From: Brevirhabdus sp.
GTDB lineage: Bacteria > Pseudomonadota > Alphaproteobacteria > Rhodobacterales > Rhodobacteraceae
NCBI GenBank assembly: GCA_024637315.1
Contig: JAGXFH010000052.1
Location: 124,001-188,000 of the forward strand
Direction: 5' to 3'
DNA length: 64,000 nt
Under the pieces are notes generated by a model that was not told the DNA's origin, did no database searches, and was given only the letters and a program-made list of their open reading frames with translations. The position numbers and the translations under genes were made by a program. Below are positions 18,550 to 30,514 of the stretch, piece by piece; positions within the stretch are counted from its first letter, which is position 1, and the number at the start of each line of letters is the position of its first letter.

Positions 18550-19434
18550 TCAACGCCGCAGTATCCGGCGCAGGATCAGCCAGACCAGCACCATCACCCC
18601 CAGATCGCCGACAGACAAGAGCGGCACCAATTCGGTATCGTCGATCGAATAGGGCGTCAGGTATAGGGCCATGCCGGGAATGGTGCCTTCAGTCGACAGG
18701 ATCAGGACCGCCACCAGATTGTTGGCGAAGTGGTAACCCCAGCCCGCGCCGATGTTGCCCGTCACCCGCGTCAGATCCGCCGCGACCAGCCCGAACGCGG
18801 CGGCGGCGGCGACCACGATCCAGGCGTTGCTGCCTGCCGTGGTCGGGTCGTAGTGCACCACGCCGAAGAGGAGACCGGGCAGGAGCATCCAGATCAGCGG
18901 CGACCGGAACCGCGCCGCCAGTTGCTGCATCAGGTAGGCGCGAAAGACCAGTTCCTCGGCCAGCGTCTGGACCAGCAGGCCGCACAGCGCCAGCGGCAGG
19001 AAGGACAGCCACAGCATTGGTTCCAGGTTGGGCTTGGCGTCGAACCGGATCGACCAGACCGCCAGCAGCAGCGCGTAGAGGATCAGCACCGTCGCCGCAG
19101 CGGTCGCGAAATCCCGCAGCACCCGCGCCGATGGCCCGAACAACGTCGCGACCGGCCGCTTGTGAATCCATCGCACTGCCGCCATCGGTGCAAGCGCCAT
19201 GCCTATGAAGCTTGCCAAAAGCAGCAAGGTCGCTGTCGGGGTCGAGGCCTCGGCAATCCGCTTGGCCCAGTCGAGCATGTCATCGCGCCCGACAGCCAGC
19301 CAGATCAGCCCGAACAGGGCCGCCAGTCCGACGAGGTAGATCACCGTCATCAGGATCGCCCCGACGATCAGCCGCCAGATCTGGGCGCGCGGGCGCGCAG
19401 GCTCCACGTAGCGGTCAAAGAAGGGGTTGAACAT
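18550..19434 (-). CDS. CPBP family intramembrane glutamic endopeptidase
   Basis: A 294-residue multi-pass membrane protein with the CPBP/Abi signature: [10 protein letters not shown] (the E-E-x-x-x-R motif), a second His motif in [11 protein letters not shown] and a third in [11 protein letters not shown]. About eight hydrophobic segments are visible. Relatives include Rce1-type prenyl-CAAX proteases and bacterial proteins of mostly unknown substrate. ATG 19434 ([12 protein letters not shown]) is a better start than an in-frame extension from 19596 that runs into the ilvD leader. Confidence 0.85.
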   Translation of the reverse strand: MFNPFFDRYVEPARPRAQIWRLIVGAILMTVIYLVGLAALFGLIWLAVGRDDMLDWAKRIAEASTPTATLLLLASFIGMALAPMAAVRWIHKRPVATLFGPSARVLRDFATAAATVLILYALLLAVWSIRFDAKPNLEPMLWLSFLPLALCGLLVQTLAEELVFRAYLMQQLAARFRSPLIWMLLPGLLFGVVHYDPTTAGSNAWIVVAAAAAFGLVAADLTRVTGNIGAGWGYHFANNLVAVLILSTEGTIPGMALYLTPYSIDDTELVPLLSVGDLGVMVLVWLILRRILRR

Positions 19435-19573
19435 GCTCACTGCCCGATGCTCGATTTTTTCCGGAACGATAGGCCGATTGGCCGGGCAGGGCAATCGCGC
19501 CCGGACAGGCTTGTGAATCGGGGGTTGCCGCACTATTCCGGGTGGTAAATCCGGATCAGCGAGGGGCCGCCCG

Positions 19574-21307
19574 ATGAAAAACAACCAATTCGACAAATCC
19601 CGTTTGCCAAGCCGTCACGTGACCGAAGGCCCCGCCCGCGCGCCGCACCGGTCCTATTACTATGCAATGGGCCTGACCGAAGAGGAGATCGCGCAGCCTT
19701 TCGTCGGTGTCGCGACCTGCTGGAACGAAGCCGCACCCTGCAACATCGCGCTGAGCCGGCAGGCCCAGGCGGTAAAGCTTGGCGTCAAGGCGGGCGGCGG
19801 TACGCCGCGCGAATTCACCACGATCACCGTGACCGACGGCATTGCGATGGGGCATGAGGGAATGCGGTCTTCGCTGGCCTCGCGTGAAGCCATTGCCGAC
19901 ACCGTCGAATTGACCATGCGCGGACATTGCTATGACGCCATCGTCGGCCTTGCCGGCTGCGACAAGTCGCTTCCCGGGATGATGATGGCGATGATCCGGC
20001 TCAATACGCCGTCTGTCTTCATCTATGGCGGCTCGATCCTGCCGGGTCGGCTGAACGGCAAGGATGTGACCGTTCAGGACGTCTTCGAGGCGGTCGGCCA
20101 GAACCAGGCCGGAAACATGTCCGAGGAAGAGCTGACGATCCTCGAGCGGGTCGCCTGTCCTAGCGCCGGGGCCTGCGGTGGCCAGTTCACCGCCAACACC
20201 ATGGCCTGCGTTTCCGAGGCGATCGGCCTTGCGCTGCCCAATTCGGCGGGCGCGCCGGCCCCTTACGAATCCCGCGACCAGTATTCGGTGGCCTCCGGCG
20301 AAGCCGTGATGAACCTGATCGCAAAGAACATCCGCGCCCGCGACATCGTCACGCTGAAATCGCTGCAGAACGCGGCTCGCGTCGTGGCTTGCACCGGCGG
20401 GTCGACGAATGCCGGTCTGCACCTGCCCGCGATGGCGCATGAGGCGGGCATCGACTTCGACCTCGATGACGTTTGCGACATCTTCCGCGAAACGCCCTAT
20501 TTCGTCGACCTCAAGCCGGGCGGTCAGTATGTGGCCAAGGATCTTTACGAAGCCGGCGGCGTGCCCGTGGTATTGAAAGAGTTGCGCAAGGCCGGCCTGA
20601 TCCACGAGGATTGCATGACCGTGACCGGGCGGTCGATTGGCGAGGAAATCGACATGGTCGAGCGGAAGGCCGATGGCAAGGTGATCTATCCAATCGGCGC
20701 GCCGCTTTCGAAGACCGGCGGCGTCGTCGGGCTGAAAGGCAACCTTGCGCCCGAGAGCGCCATCGTCAAGGTCGCCGGCATGTCGGAAAAGGAACAGGTC
20801 TTCAGCGGCCCCGCCCGCGTCTTCGAATGCGAGGAAGACGCCTTTGCCGCGGTCAAGGCGCGCGGCTACAAGGAAGGCGAGGTTCTGGTCATCCGCAACG
20901 AAGGCCCCGCAGGTGGCCCCGGCATGCGCGAAATGCTGGCCACTACCGCGGCGCTGTCCGGTCAGGGCATGGGCAAGAAGGTCGCGTTGATCACCGACGG
21001 GCGGTTCTCGGGCGCGACGCGCGGGTTCTGCGTTGGCCATGTCGGGCCAGAGGCGGCACAGGGTGGTCCGATCGCCCTGTTGCAGGACGGCGACGTGATC
21101 ACCATCGACGCCATCAAGGGCCAGATCTCGGTCGACCTGTCGGATGCTGAACTGGCCGAACGCCGGAAGGCCTGGAAAGGACCGCGCGAGACGATCTATG
21201 CCAGCGGCGCGCTGTGGAAATACGCGCAGCTGGTCGGCCCGACCAACAAGGGCGCGATCACCCATCCCGGAGCCAAAGCCGAGCGTCATGTCTATATGGA
21301 TCTCTAA
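19574..21307 (+). CDS. ilvD: Dihydroxy-acid dehydratase
   Basis: A 577-residue IlvD/Edd family enzyme. Cluster cysteines are in [25 protein letters not shown] and [17 protein letters not shown]; the C-terminal half has [12 protein letters not shown] and [17 protein letters not shown]. It makes the 2-oxo acids of valine and isoleucine synthesis. Its last 20 bases overlap the start of a lipoprotein gene in another frame. Confidence 0.94.
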   Translation: MKNNQFDKSRLPSRHVTEGPARAPHRSYYYAMGLTEEEIAQPFVGVATCWNEAAPCNIALSRQAQAVKLGVKAGGGTPREFTTITVTDGIAMGHEGMRSSLASREAIADTVELTMRGHCYDAIVGLAGCDKSLPGMMMAMIRLNTPSVFIYGGSILPGRLNGKDVTVQDVFEAVGQNQAGNMSEEELTILERVACPSAGACGGQFTANTMACVSEAIGLALPNSAGAPAPYESRDQYSVASGEAVMNLIAKNIRARDIVTLKSLQNAARVVACTGGSTNAGLHLPAMAHEAGIDFDLDDVCDIFRETPYFVDLKPGGQYVAKDLYEAGGVPVVLKELRKAGLIHEDCMTVTGRSIGEEIDMVERKADGKVIYPIGAPLSKTGGVVGLKGNLAPESAIVKVAGMSEKEQVFSGPARVFECEEDAFAAVKARGYKEGEVLVIRNEGPAGGPGMREMLATTAALSGQGMGKKVALITDGRFSGATRGFCVGHVGPEAAQGGPIALLQDGDVITIDAIKGQISVDLSDAELAERRKAWKGPRETIYASGALWKYAQLVGPTNKGAITHPGAKAERHVYMDL

Positions 21308-21944
21308 AGCGCTCGCGCTCTGCCTTCTGGTCGCGTTGCCGGGCTGCCTTGCGGAGCCCGAAGTCACCCGCCGCGCGCCTGAAAGGATCGCGGTCGCGGA
21401 TCGCAGCGTGATTGTCGCCGGGCCGCCGGGCTATTGCATCGACACATCCGCAACCCGTGATTCTGCCACCGGTGCCTTCGTGTTGCTGGGCAGCTGCGCC
21501 TCGATCGCAAACAGCCCGCGCGCCGCGAAACCCGCAAAGCCCGCGCTTTTGACCGCCTCGGTGTCGCCGACCAGCCCCGCTGCGGCCAGCGCCTCGGCCG
21601 ATCAGCTTGCTGCCTTCTTCCGCTCGGATGCCGGGCGTGCGGCCTTGGCCCGGAACGGGAAGGCGGCGTCGGTCCGCGTCCTGGCATCCCAGACCCGAAA
21701 CGGCGCGCTTTACATCCACGCCAGCGACAGCAGCGGCAGTCCGACCGGCAGCTTGATGGCGGATTACTGGCGCGGCATCTTTAATCTTGGCGGGCGGCTT
21801 GTGACGGTGACAGTGATCGGTTTTGTCGAACGTCCGCTGAGCAAGGCGGCCAGCATCGGCACGCTCGATGCCTTCGCCGCACGTATCCGCGCCGAAAATC
21901 GCAGCAAGACAAGCGCCGGTCAGACGGCGCGTTTGCCCGGATGA
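21288..21944 (+). CDS. Predicted lipoprotein of unknown function overlapping ilvD
   Basis: 218 residues. The N-terminus is a lipoprotein signal ([15 protein letters not shown]) with lipobox L-P-G-C, so the mature protein should be membrane-anchored. Then come a Cys-containing stretch ([21 protein letters not shown]), an Ala/Pro/Ser-rich linker and a C-terminal domain with [32 protein letters not shown] do not recognise the family. The ATG lies 20 bases inside ilvD, implying co-transcription rather than shared function. Confidence 0.7.
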   Translation: MSIWISKALALCLLVALPGCLAEPEVTRRAPERIAVADRSVIVAGPPGYCIDTSATRDSATGAFVLLGSCASIANSPRAAKPAKPALLTASVSPTSPAAASASADQLAAFFRSDAGRAALARNGKAASVRVLASQTRNGALYIHASDSSGSPTGSLMADYWRGIFNLGGRLVTVTVIGFVERPLSKAASIGTLDAFAARIRAENRSKTSAGQTARLPG

Positions 21945-21999
21945 CACCATCGCGGGCAATATACGCGTCACCAGACCGCGCGACCGGACCGGGATAACC

Positions 22000-22773
22000 A
22001 TGTCAGAGCGGATCAACAGCCTGCTGGACCGAGCGTTTCACAAACGCGTGCTGCGGCGTTGGACCAAGCTGGTGGACCGTGCCGAGGCGGCCGACCTGTC
22101 GACGCTGCGCAAGATGCGCAGCCGCGCCCGAGAGATCCGTCGACGGCTGGACGACGTGCTTCACATCGCCGACGCCCGGCTGACCCTGCCGCTTGTCGGG
22201 ACCAACGCCATCGTCAAGCCGCTGCATTCCGACTGGGCCTGGCGGCCGCAGATCTGGCGCGGCCCGGTCAGTCCGCCGGGGATCGCGGCGGTGCAGACCC
22301 GGATGACATTGGGCGGCGAGGCCACGGTGTTCCACGATTGCACAATCACGGAACTCACCTTTCGCCAGATCCGCAACACCCGCGAAGAAGACCTTGCCCC
22401 GTTCGGCCTGCGGATGGACGTGTTCCGCTTCGACGGCAGCTTTCTGTCGTTGGCCATCGACTTGCCCGCCGAGGCGGTCGAGGGCTTGCAGCGCCGGCAT
22501 CTTCTGCGCCTTTCGATGGTAGTGGAAATGGAGCAGCCGCTGGAAATATTCGCCCGACTCAACGTCCGGCACGGGCCGAACACCGAACAGATCGTCCGCG
22601 AACTGCCACTGAACGAGGTCGAGACGATGGTGGAATTCGATCTGGCCTATACCAACATGAACGAAAAGCGCGTCGAGCGGGCCTGGATCGACCTGATCTT
22701 CGAAAACCCGGAAATGAACCAGATCGTGATCCGCGATCTGACGCTTGCCCGCCGACCGCGGGCCGAAATCTAG
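22000..22773 (+). CDS. Conserved protein, DUF6478-like
   Basis: A 257-residue soluble protein. The N-terminus is Arg-rich and helical (RRWTKLVDRAEAADL, RSRAREIRRRLDDVL), followed by TNAIVKPLHSDWAWRPQIWRG and a beta-rich part with FHDCTITELTFRQIRNTREED. This matches my memory of DUF6478, found in Rhodobacteraceae; no function is known. It is followed after 8 bases by another unknown gene, so the two are likely an operon. Confidence 0.65.
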   Translation: MSERINSLLDRAFHKRVLRRWTKLVDRAEAADLSTLRKMRSRAREIRRRLDDVLHIADARLTLPLVGTNAIVKPLHSDWAWRPQIWRGPVSPPGIAAVQTRMTLGGEATVFHDCTITELTFRQIRNTREEDLAPFGLRMDVFRFDGSFLSLAIDLPAEAVEGLQRRHLLRLSMVVEMEQPLEIFARLNVRHGPNTEQIVRELPLNEVETMVEFDLAYTNMNEKRVERAWIDLIFENPEMNQIVIRDLTLARRPRAEI

Positions 22774-22781
22774 GGGGCATC

Positions 22782-23159
22782 ATGTCGAATTTCACTGTCG
22801 CCAAGACCCGCATTCAGGCCGGAATCTGGGAAGGCGTCATCACCGCGGCCGAACCTGGCGGAGACACGCCCGAGATCAACGTCATGCATCTGGAGCGGCC
22901 GGTGACCAGTTTCGCCGTCGGCAGGGAAGCAGACAGGGATCACTGGACGCTACGTATCGCGATACCGCCCGAACTTCTGGCCGACGGTGTGCAGGTCTTC
23001 ACGATCTGCGACAAGGCCACGGGTGAGAAACTGGACAGTTTCACGATCATCACCGGCGAACCGCTTGAAGATGACATCCGCGCCGAGGTCGAGCTTTTGC
23101 GCGCCGAGCTTGACATGCTCAAACGCGCCTTTCGCCGCCATTGCCTGGAAACTGCCTGA
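22782..23159 (+). CDS. Conserved protein of unknown function
   Basis: 125 residues. A beta-rich N-terminal part (residues 1-90, including VMHLERPVTSFAVG and VQVFTICDKATGEKLDSFTI) is followed by an acidic helix with heptad-like leucines (DIRAEVELLRAELDMLKRAF) that could form a coiled coil. AGGGGGC sits before the ATG. It is unrecognised; its position right after the DUF6478-like gene suggests a shared role. Confidence 0.7.
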   Translation: MSNFTVAKTRIQAGIWEGVITAAEPGGDTPEINVMHLERPVTSFAVGREADRDHWTLRIAIPPELLADGVQVFTICDKATGEKLDSFTIITGEPLEDDIRAEVELLRAELDMLKRAFRRHCLETA

Positions 23160-23186
23160 CGCGGGCGCAAGTTTGACGCAGCGTAG

Positions 23187-25265
<2,079 letters not shown>

Positions 25266-25295
25266 GTCTTTACAAATAAACGATCTTTTTCTTTT

Positions 25296-25314
25296 CGTTA
25301 ATGGATCGTTAACG
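25296..25314. promoter_or_regulatory. Inverted repeat upstream of the LysR gene
   Basis: CGTTAA-N7-TTAACG lies in an AT-rich 173-base spacer, 125 bases before the lysR ATG. The arm spacing is in the range of LysR-type operators, so autoregulation is possible. Confidence 0.35.
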
Positions 25315-25438
25315 CTTGTGTTTCTGTGCCATGAACGGTCCTTCAATAATTCGCAGTATTGTCCGCCGCACACCGTAATCTCGCCCGATTTCGAGGCGAT
25401 ACCATCAACCCAAGGGGCCAAGACTACAGGTAACGCGT

Positions 25439-26344
25439 ATGGACAGACTGACTGAAATGGAGGCCTTCGCCACGGTTGTGGATCAGGGCGGCTTCACCGA
25501 CGCGGCCAAGAAAATGGGAATTTCGAAATCTGCCGTTTCGAAACACGTTTCTTCTTTGGAAGCCCGCCTTGGCGCGCGGCTTTTGAACAGAACCACGCGG
25601 CGGGTCAGTCCCACGGAAATTGGCCTTGCGTACTACGATCGCGCCCGGCGCGTGCTGAACGATGCCGGCGAAGCGGATTCGCTGGTGACCTCTATGCAAT
25701 CCGCTCCCTCCGGACTGTTGCGGATTTCGGTTGCCACCGATTTCGGCGTCAACCACTTGTCACCCATCCTGGGCGAATTTTTGCAGGAATTCCCTGATAT
25801 CACCGTGAACATGGTGCTGAACAACCGCTACGTCGAACTGATTTCCGAAGGTTTCGACATGGCGATCCGGATCGGCGAGTTGGAAGACAGCACGCTGCGC
25901 GCCCGCAAGCTGACCGAAACCACCAAGCGGATGGTCGGCTCGCCTGCTTATTTCAAGAAATACGGTCGGCCTCAGAAAATCGACGATCTGAACGAACACA
26001 AGCTGCTGCACTACTCCAATCAGGCCAATAACGCTGTCTGGAAACTGACCGCCCCCTCGGGCGAAAAGCGTCAGGTGCGGACGGCCGGGTGGCTGACGGT
26101 GAATGACGGGCAGTCGCTGCTCAATGCGGCGATCTCGGGCCTCGGCATCGCCTATCTGCCGTCCTTCCTTTATGCGGAATCGCTGACAGAGGGGCTGGTC
26201 GAAGAAGCAATTCCGGATCTGCCGATCGACACGCAAGGCATCTACGCAGTCTACCCACCAGGCCGGTTCACCCAGCCCAAGGTACGGGCCTTCATCGACT
26301 TTCTGGTCCAGGCCTTCGCTGACAAGGGGCCAGACGCCTGGTAA
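25439..26344 (+). CDS. LysR family transcriptional regulator
   Basis: 301 residues. The winged helix-turn-helix is at residues 1-60 (MEAFATVVDQGGFTDAAKKM, then GISKSAVSKHVSSLEARLG and RTTRRVSPTEIG), and the periplasmic-binding-like effector domain follows (SGLLRISVATDFGVNHLSP). It belongs to the CrgA/AaeR-like branch by its VSPTEIG/YYDRARRVL pattern. The target is unknown; no gene is divergent from it, and fadH ends 173 bases upstream on the same strand. Confidence 0.92.
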   Translation: MDRLTEMEAFATVVDQGGFTDAAKKMGISKSAVSKHVSSLEARLGARLLNRTTRRVSPTEIGLAYYDRARRVLNDAGEADSLVTSMQSAPSGLLRISVATDFGVNHLSPILGEFLQEFPDITVNMVLNNRYVELISEGFDMAIRIGELEDSTLRARKLTETTKRMVGSPAYFKKYGRPQKIDDLNEHKLLHYSNQANNAVWKLTAPSGEKRQVRTAGWLTVNDGQSLLNAAISGLGIAYLPSFLYAESLTEGLVEEAIPDLPIDTQGIYAVYPPGRFTQPKVRAFIDFLVQAFADKGPDAW

Positions 26345-26365
26345 TTCGGCGTCAAAACAACACGG

Positions 26366-27304
26366 CTATCGGGTCGAGGTCAGAACCACTTCGACCCGTC
26401 TGTTTTTTCGGCGCCCGTCTTCGGTCAGGTTCGACGCCCGCGGCGCGAGATACCCGACGCCATCCGCCTCCAGCTGCCGTCGCGGCACGTCGTAGACCGA
26501 CGCCAACCGTTCCAGAACCGAAGCCGCGCGGCGCTTCGATAGCGCAAGGTTGCCGGCAATCGAGCCTTCGGCGTCGGTATGGCCGACCAGGGCAACCGTC
26601 ATGTCCGGATTGGCCAGCAGATACGTCGCCAACTGCGCCAGCGAGGTGTATTCTCCTTCCGACAGGTCCGAAGATCCGGTAGCGAAGCTCAAGTCTTCCA
26701 GCGACAGCCGCCCGAGCGTCTCGAGCGCCGCGCCGACATCGCCGGCCACCAACGCAGGCTCTGCCGCCTCGGGATCGTTGGGTGTCGCAACCACCACCGG
26801 TGCGGCTTCCGCCGCCGCCTCGCCCAGATAATCCAGTTGAACCAGTCCGCCAGTCGTCGTGCGGCTGATCATCAGGCTCAGGACATCCGACGGGTCATCA
26901 CGCCGCGCCGTGATGAATTGGTAGTTGCCCAGATCTACATGCATCACCGGCTCTGCGACCAGATCCAGCGCGTAGCGGAAATCGAAGCCGCCGCATTCGG
27001 CATCCTTGCAATCCAGCACGATTTCGTAGCCTTTTTCCAGCAATTGCCGTCGCAGGCTGGCCGCGATCTGGCCGGTCGACAGGCTCGGCTGGCGGATCTT
27101 CCAGACCTGGCTTTGCCGGGTGCCCTCGACGGTGGCGAACTCTACCGCGTTATCGGCGAAAGGTCCGACCGCAAACCGCGCCTGCCCGTTCTCGGCCGAC
27201 CGCTGCGCCACCAGAATGGCGCTCGCGGGAAACTCCAGGACCTCCGCTTGCACCGTGGAAGCAACCCCGGCCATCAGCAGGGCTATCGCGAAGCAAACCC
27301 TCAT
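26366..27304 (-). CDS. OmpA family protein
   Basis: 312 residues with a cleavable signal (MRVCFAIALLMAGVASTVQA), a ~180-residue N-terminal domain with two cysteines (VLDCKDAECGGFDF), an Ala/Pro-rich linker and a C-terminal OmpA peptidoglycan-binding domain (VALVGHTDAEGSIAGNLALSKRRAASV; final DGRRKNRRVEVVL). It should sit in the periplasm or outer membrane and bind the wall. It overlaps the upstream AhpD-like gene by four bases. Confidence 0.88.
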   Translation of the reverse strand: MRVCFAIALLMAGVASTVQAEVLEFPASAILVAQRSAENGQARFAVGPFADNAVEFATVEGTRQSQVWKIRQPSLSTGQIAASLRRQLLEKGYEIVLDCKDAECGGFDFRYALDLVAEPVMHVDLGNYQFITARRDDPSDVLSLMISRTTTGGLVQLDYLGEAAAEAAPVVVATPNDPEAAEPALVAGDVGAALETLGRLSLEDLSFATGSSDLSEGEYTSLAQLATYLLANPDMTVALVGHTDAEGSIAGNLALSKRRAASVLERLASVYDVPRRQLEADGVGYLAPRASNLTEDGRRKNRRVEVVLTSTR

Positions 27305-27870
27305 CGCGCCTGCGCGTGGTATTCGTCATTCGGGCGCATATCGACGGCCGAGGCGACCCGGTTGGTCATGTTGAAGAACCCTGCAACGCCAGCAATGTCG
27401 AAAATGTCGCGGTCACTGAACCCGGCATCGCGCAGGGCCTGCCGGTCGGACTCTTCGATCGTCGAACTGGCCACGGTCATCTTCGCCGCGAAATCCAGCA
27501 TCGCACGTTGCCGCTTGTCCAGCTTGGCGGCGCGGTAGTTCATCACCATCGCCTCGCCCAAGGCCGGATCGCCCGACAGGGCACGCACCGCCGCGCCATG
27601 CGCCACCTGGCAATACCAGCAGCGATTGATCGACGAGACGACGACCGCGATCATTTCGCGCTCGAGCCTGGTCAGGCCCGAGTCCGCCAGCATCAGGTCG
27701 TTGTACATGCCCGCAAAGGCGTTCAGCTTGTCGATATCGAACGCATAAGCCCGCAGCACGTTCGGCACCAACCCGAGTTTCTCCTGGCAGATATCGAAAT
27801 ACTTCTGCGTCTGGGGCGGCAGCGGATCGACCTGCGGCAGATCAAGGGCGGTCGGTGCGTCGGGTGTCAT
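27301..27870 (-). CDS. AhpD-like peroxidase-related protein (CMD family)
   Basis: 189 residues of the carboxymuconolactone decarboxylase/AhpD superfamily. The redox pair is in NRCWYCQVAHGAAV, and the core MIAVVVSSINRC precedes it. Members of this uncharacterised peroxidase-related group are thought to reduce peroxides through the CxxC. It starts 9 bases after the GNAT gene and runs into ompA. Confidence 0.88.
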   Translation of the reverse strand: MTPDAPTALDLPQVDPLPPQTQKYFDICQEKLGLVPNVLRAYAFDIDKLNAFAGMYNDLMLADSGLTRLEREMIAVVVSSINRCWYCQVAHGAAVRALSGDPALGEAMVMNYRAAKLDKRQRAMLDFAAKMTVASSTIEESDRQALRDAGFSDRDIFDIAGVAGFFNMTNRVASAVDMRPNDEYHAQAR

Positions 27871-27879
27871 GGCGGCCTC

Positions 27880-28608
27880 TCATTCAGCAATGCGGATACG
27901 ATAATGATACCGGCCCATCGGCGTCATGCCCATGCCTGAATAAAGCGCGTTCGCCGCTTCATTCGCCGCCGTGACGACCACGGCCAGATGAGCGGCGCCA
28001 TTCTCGCCGGCCCAGCGCGCCGCAGCCCGCATCATGTTGGCCGCCGCCCCCTTGCGGCGGAAGTTCGCGGCGACTTCCAGCGCATGAACCATCGCCACTC
28101 GTCCATCGACCGCGACAAAGCCGCAGCCCGCGGCCCGATCCGCCTGCCGCGCCAGAATGCCGCTCTTGGTGCCGCGAACCCGGTTCATTACCGCGATCCG
28201 TCCCGGCCCGATGCCGCCCCCCGCCCACAGGTCGGTCATGATCATCAGCGGCGGCCAGATCATGAACGTGGTGATCGGCGGCGGCGCGATCCGGGCAAGC
28301 TCGGCGACGGGGGTCACATACTGCACCACCGGGTCCTTGATCGCGTAGCCGCGGTGCCCCAGCGCGACATCCAGCGCCTCGTCGCCGGCCCGGATCATGA
28401 ACAGCGCCGGCTGCCCCAGATCGTCCATCGCCCGCTCGACATCGCCGATCGCGGCGGGCGTGAATGCCGCCTCGCAGGTCGCGGCAGATACCCGTTGACC
28501 GCCGCCCTGACCCTCGCGGATCGTCCAGGGGCCCAGCGGCCAGGCACGGGCAGGGGGCCATGTCGCCTCTGTCACCGCATATAGCCGCCTGGCATCCGGC
28601 AGCGTCAC
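27880..28608 (-). CDS. GNAT family N-acetyltransferase
   Basis: 242 residues. The acetyl-CoA-binding motif appears in ALEVAANFRRKGAAANMMRAAARWAGENGA near residues 180-210, followed by ANEAANALYSGMGM, the typical end of a GNAT fold. The N-terminal half is less conserved. The substrate is unknown. It overlaps the MoCF-domain gene upstream by four bases. Confidence 0.85.
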   Translation of the reverse strand: MTLPDARRLYAVTEATWPPARAWPLGPWTIREGQGGGQRVSAATCEAAFTPAAIGDVERAMDDLGQPALFMIRAGDEALDVALGHRGYAIKDPVVQYVTPVAELARIAPPPITTFMIWPPLMIMTDLWAGGGIGPGRIAVMNRVRGTKSGILARQADRAAGCGFVAVDGRVAMVHALEVAANFRRKGAAANMMRAAARWAGENGAAHLAVVVTAANEAANALYSGMGMTPMGRYHYRIRIAE

Positions 28609-29336
28609 GTCGTCGCCTCCGGGAACAGCGCCGACAGCTTCACGATGGCCGTACTCACTTCGCCGCCGTCGCTGCCCCGGATCACCACGTTGACGCCGAA
28701 GGCGCCGTTCTGGATGAACGGATAGGATCCCAGTGACAGATGCGGATATTGCTTGGCCAAGTCAGCCAGCGGTCCGGCAATGTCCCCCTCGCCGCGGTTG
28801 ATCCGCAGGCTCTGGCTGACCAAAGGTGCGCCGCCCGCCAAGAGCGGCAAGACAGAGGCCACCATCGATTCGAACACTGCCGGAACCCCGGCCATCACAT
28901 GCACGTTGCCGATGCTGAACCCGGGCGCGCCAGAAACCGGATTTTCGATCAACGTCGCTCCTTCTGGTATCCGCGCCATCCGCAGCCTCGCCTCGTTGAT
29001 CTGGGTGCCCATCTTGGCGTAGCGCTGTTCCAGGATCGCGCGGGCATCGTCGCGCACACCGATCCGCACACCAAAGGCGGTCGCGATGCAATCGGCGGTG
29101 ATGTCGTCATGCGTCGGCCCGATGCCGCCCGAGGTGAATATGTGGTCATAACCTGCCCGCAGTGCATTTACCGCCGCGACAATGGCGTCCGCGTCATCCG
29201 ACACCACCCGCACTTCACGCAGGTCGATGCCCGTCTTGGTCAACTCTCCAGCCAGGTAATGCATGTTCGAATCGCGCGTCCGGCCCGACAGGATCTCGTC
29301 TCCGATGACCAGCATTGCGGCGGTGGGATTTGGCAT
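28605..29336 (-). CDS. MoCF/CinA N-terminal-type molybdopterin-binding protein
   Basis: 243 residues with the MoCF_biosynth fold: MLVIGDEILSGRTRDSN, FTSGGIGPTHDDIT and VHVMAGVPAVFESM. This is the N-terminal domain of CinA; the C-terminal amidase domain is absent. Such stand-alone proteins are annotated as competence/damage-inducible protein A-like, some acting as ADP-ribose pyrophosphatases. ATG 29336 is preferred over an in-frame start at 29381. It is the first gene of a four-gene minus-strand operon and divergent from map. Confidence 0.85.
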   Translation of the reverse strand: MPNPTAAMLVIGDEILSGRTRDSNMHYLAGELTKTGIDLREVRVVSDDADAIVAAVNALRAGYDHIFTSGGIGPTHDDITADCIATAFGVRIGVRDDARAILEQRYAKMGTQINEARLRMARIPEGATLIENPVSGAPGFSIGNVHVMAGVPAVFESMVASVLPLLAGGAPLVSQSLRINRGEGDIAGPLADLAKQYPHLSLGSYPFIQNGAFGVNVVIRGSDGGEVSTAIVKLSALFPEATT

Positions 29337-29473
29337 GGCGGGGCTCCGGTATTCGTTTCTTTCGCGTATAGACCCGCGCATTGCCTGTTTCCATAGGCTT
29401 GCGTCGGGCGGCGGCCGTGCCTCGGCCAGGGGTCTGGCCCTTTCGGCCTGCAGACATTATGTAGATCGAAAGG

Positions 29474-30352
29474 ATGACCAGACGGAGCGTTCCCGTGGAC
29501 GAGCCAGCGCGCGGCCGCCTGACCAAGGACGGCATCAGGATATACGAGACCTCGGACTTCGCGGGGATGCACAAGGCTGGCCGCCTGGCCGCCATGATCC
29601 TTGACGAGATCGCCGAGCATGTCGAACCCGGCGCGACCACCGGGCGTCTGGATCAGATCGTCACCAACAAGATCGAAACCGCCGGGGCCACCTCTGCCAC
29701 CATCGGTTACAAGGGCTACCAGCATGCCAGCTGCATTTCGGTCAACCATGTGGTCTGTCACGGCATTCCCGGCAGCAAGATCCCGAAATGGAAGAATGAC
29801 ATCCCTGGCCGCAATGACGATACGCTGCTGGACGGCGACATCCTGAACATCGACGTGACAGTCATCGTCGATGGCTGGTATGGCGATTCCAGCCGGATGT
29901 ACGTGGCGGGCAAGCCAAAGCCCTATGCAGAGCGGCTGATTCAGGTCACCCATGACGCGCTGATGAAGGGGATCGAGGCGGTGAAGCCCGGCAACACGTT
30001 CGGCGATATCGGCCATGCGATCCAGTCCTATGTCGAGGGGCAACGGATGTCGGTCGTTCGCGACTTCTGCGGCCACGGTCTTGGCCGGGTGTTTCATGCG
30101 CCCCCCAATGTCCTGCATTATGGTCGCCCCGGAACCGGTGCGGTGCTGGAAGAGGGGATGTTCTTCACCATCGAGCCGATGGTCAATCTCGGTCGTCCTG
30201 AAACCCGGATCCTCGCCGATGACTGGACCGCGGTGACCCGCGACAAGACGCTTTCAGCGCAATTCGAGCATTCGGTCGGTGTGACGGCGGATGGCGTCGA
30301 AATCTTCACGCGATCGCCCGCGAACCGCTTTCATCCGACCTACGGTGAATAG
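29474..30352 (+). CDS. map: Methionine aminopeptidase, type I
   Basis: 292 residues. The metal ligands are visible in DGDILNIDVTV, YGDSSRMYV, CGHGLGRVFH, FTIEPMV and FEHSVGVT, and the substrate-pocket histidine in NHVVCHGIPG. An extra ~15 residues (SKIPKWKNDIPGRNDD) lie after that glycine, making it longer than the ~265-residue norm. It removes the initiator methionine. Confidence 0.93.
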   Translation: MTRRSVPVDEPARGRLTKDGIRIYETSDFAGMHKAGRLAAMILDEIAEHVEPGATTGRLDQIVTNKIETAGATSATIGYKGYQHASCISVNHVVCHGIPGSKIPKWKNDIPGRNDDTLLDGDILNIDVTVIVDGWYGDSSRMYVAGKPKPYAERLIQVTHDALMKGIEAVKPGNTFGDIGHAIQSYVEGQRMSVVRDFCGHGLGRVFHAPPNVLHYGRPGTGAVLEEGMFFTIEPMVNLGRPETRILADDWTAVTRDKTLSAQFEHSVGVTADGVEIFTRSPANRFHPTYGE

Positions 30353-30514
30353 ATCCGCGAAATTCCCCCCCGATCCCGAAACTACCAATAAATCAGCCGG
30401 CTCCTTTGGAATTTTGGCCTGATCTACCAGTTTTCAGATGAGAGTAATTTGCAACAGTTCGGCAAGACCTCCACATATCCCCTCGCAATCATCCGCCGCA
30501 AAGGAGGCACGACG

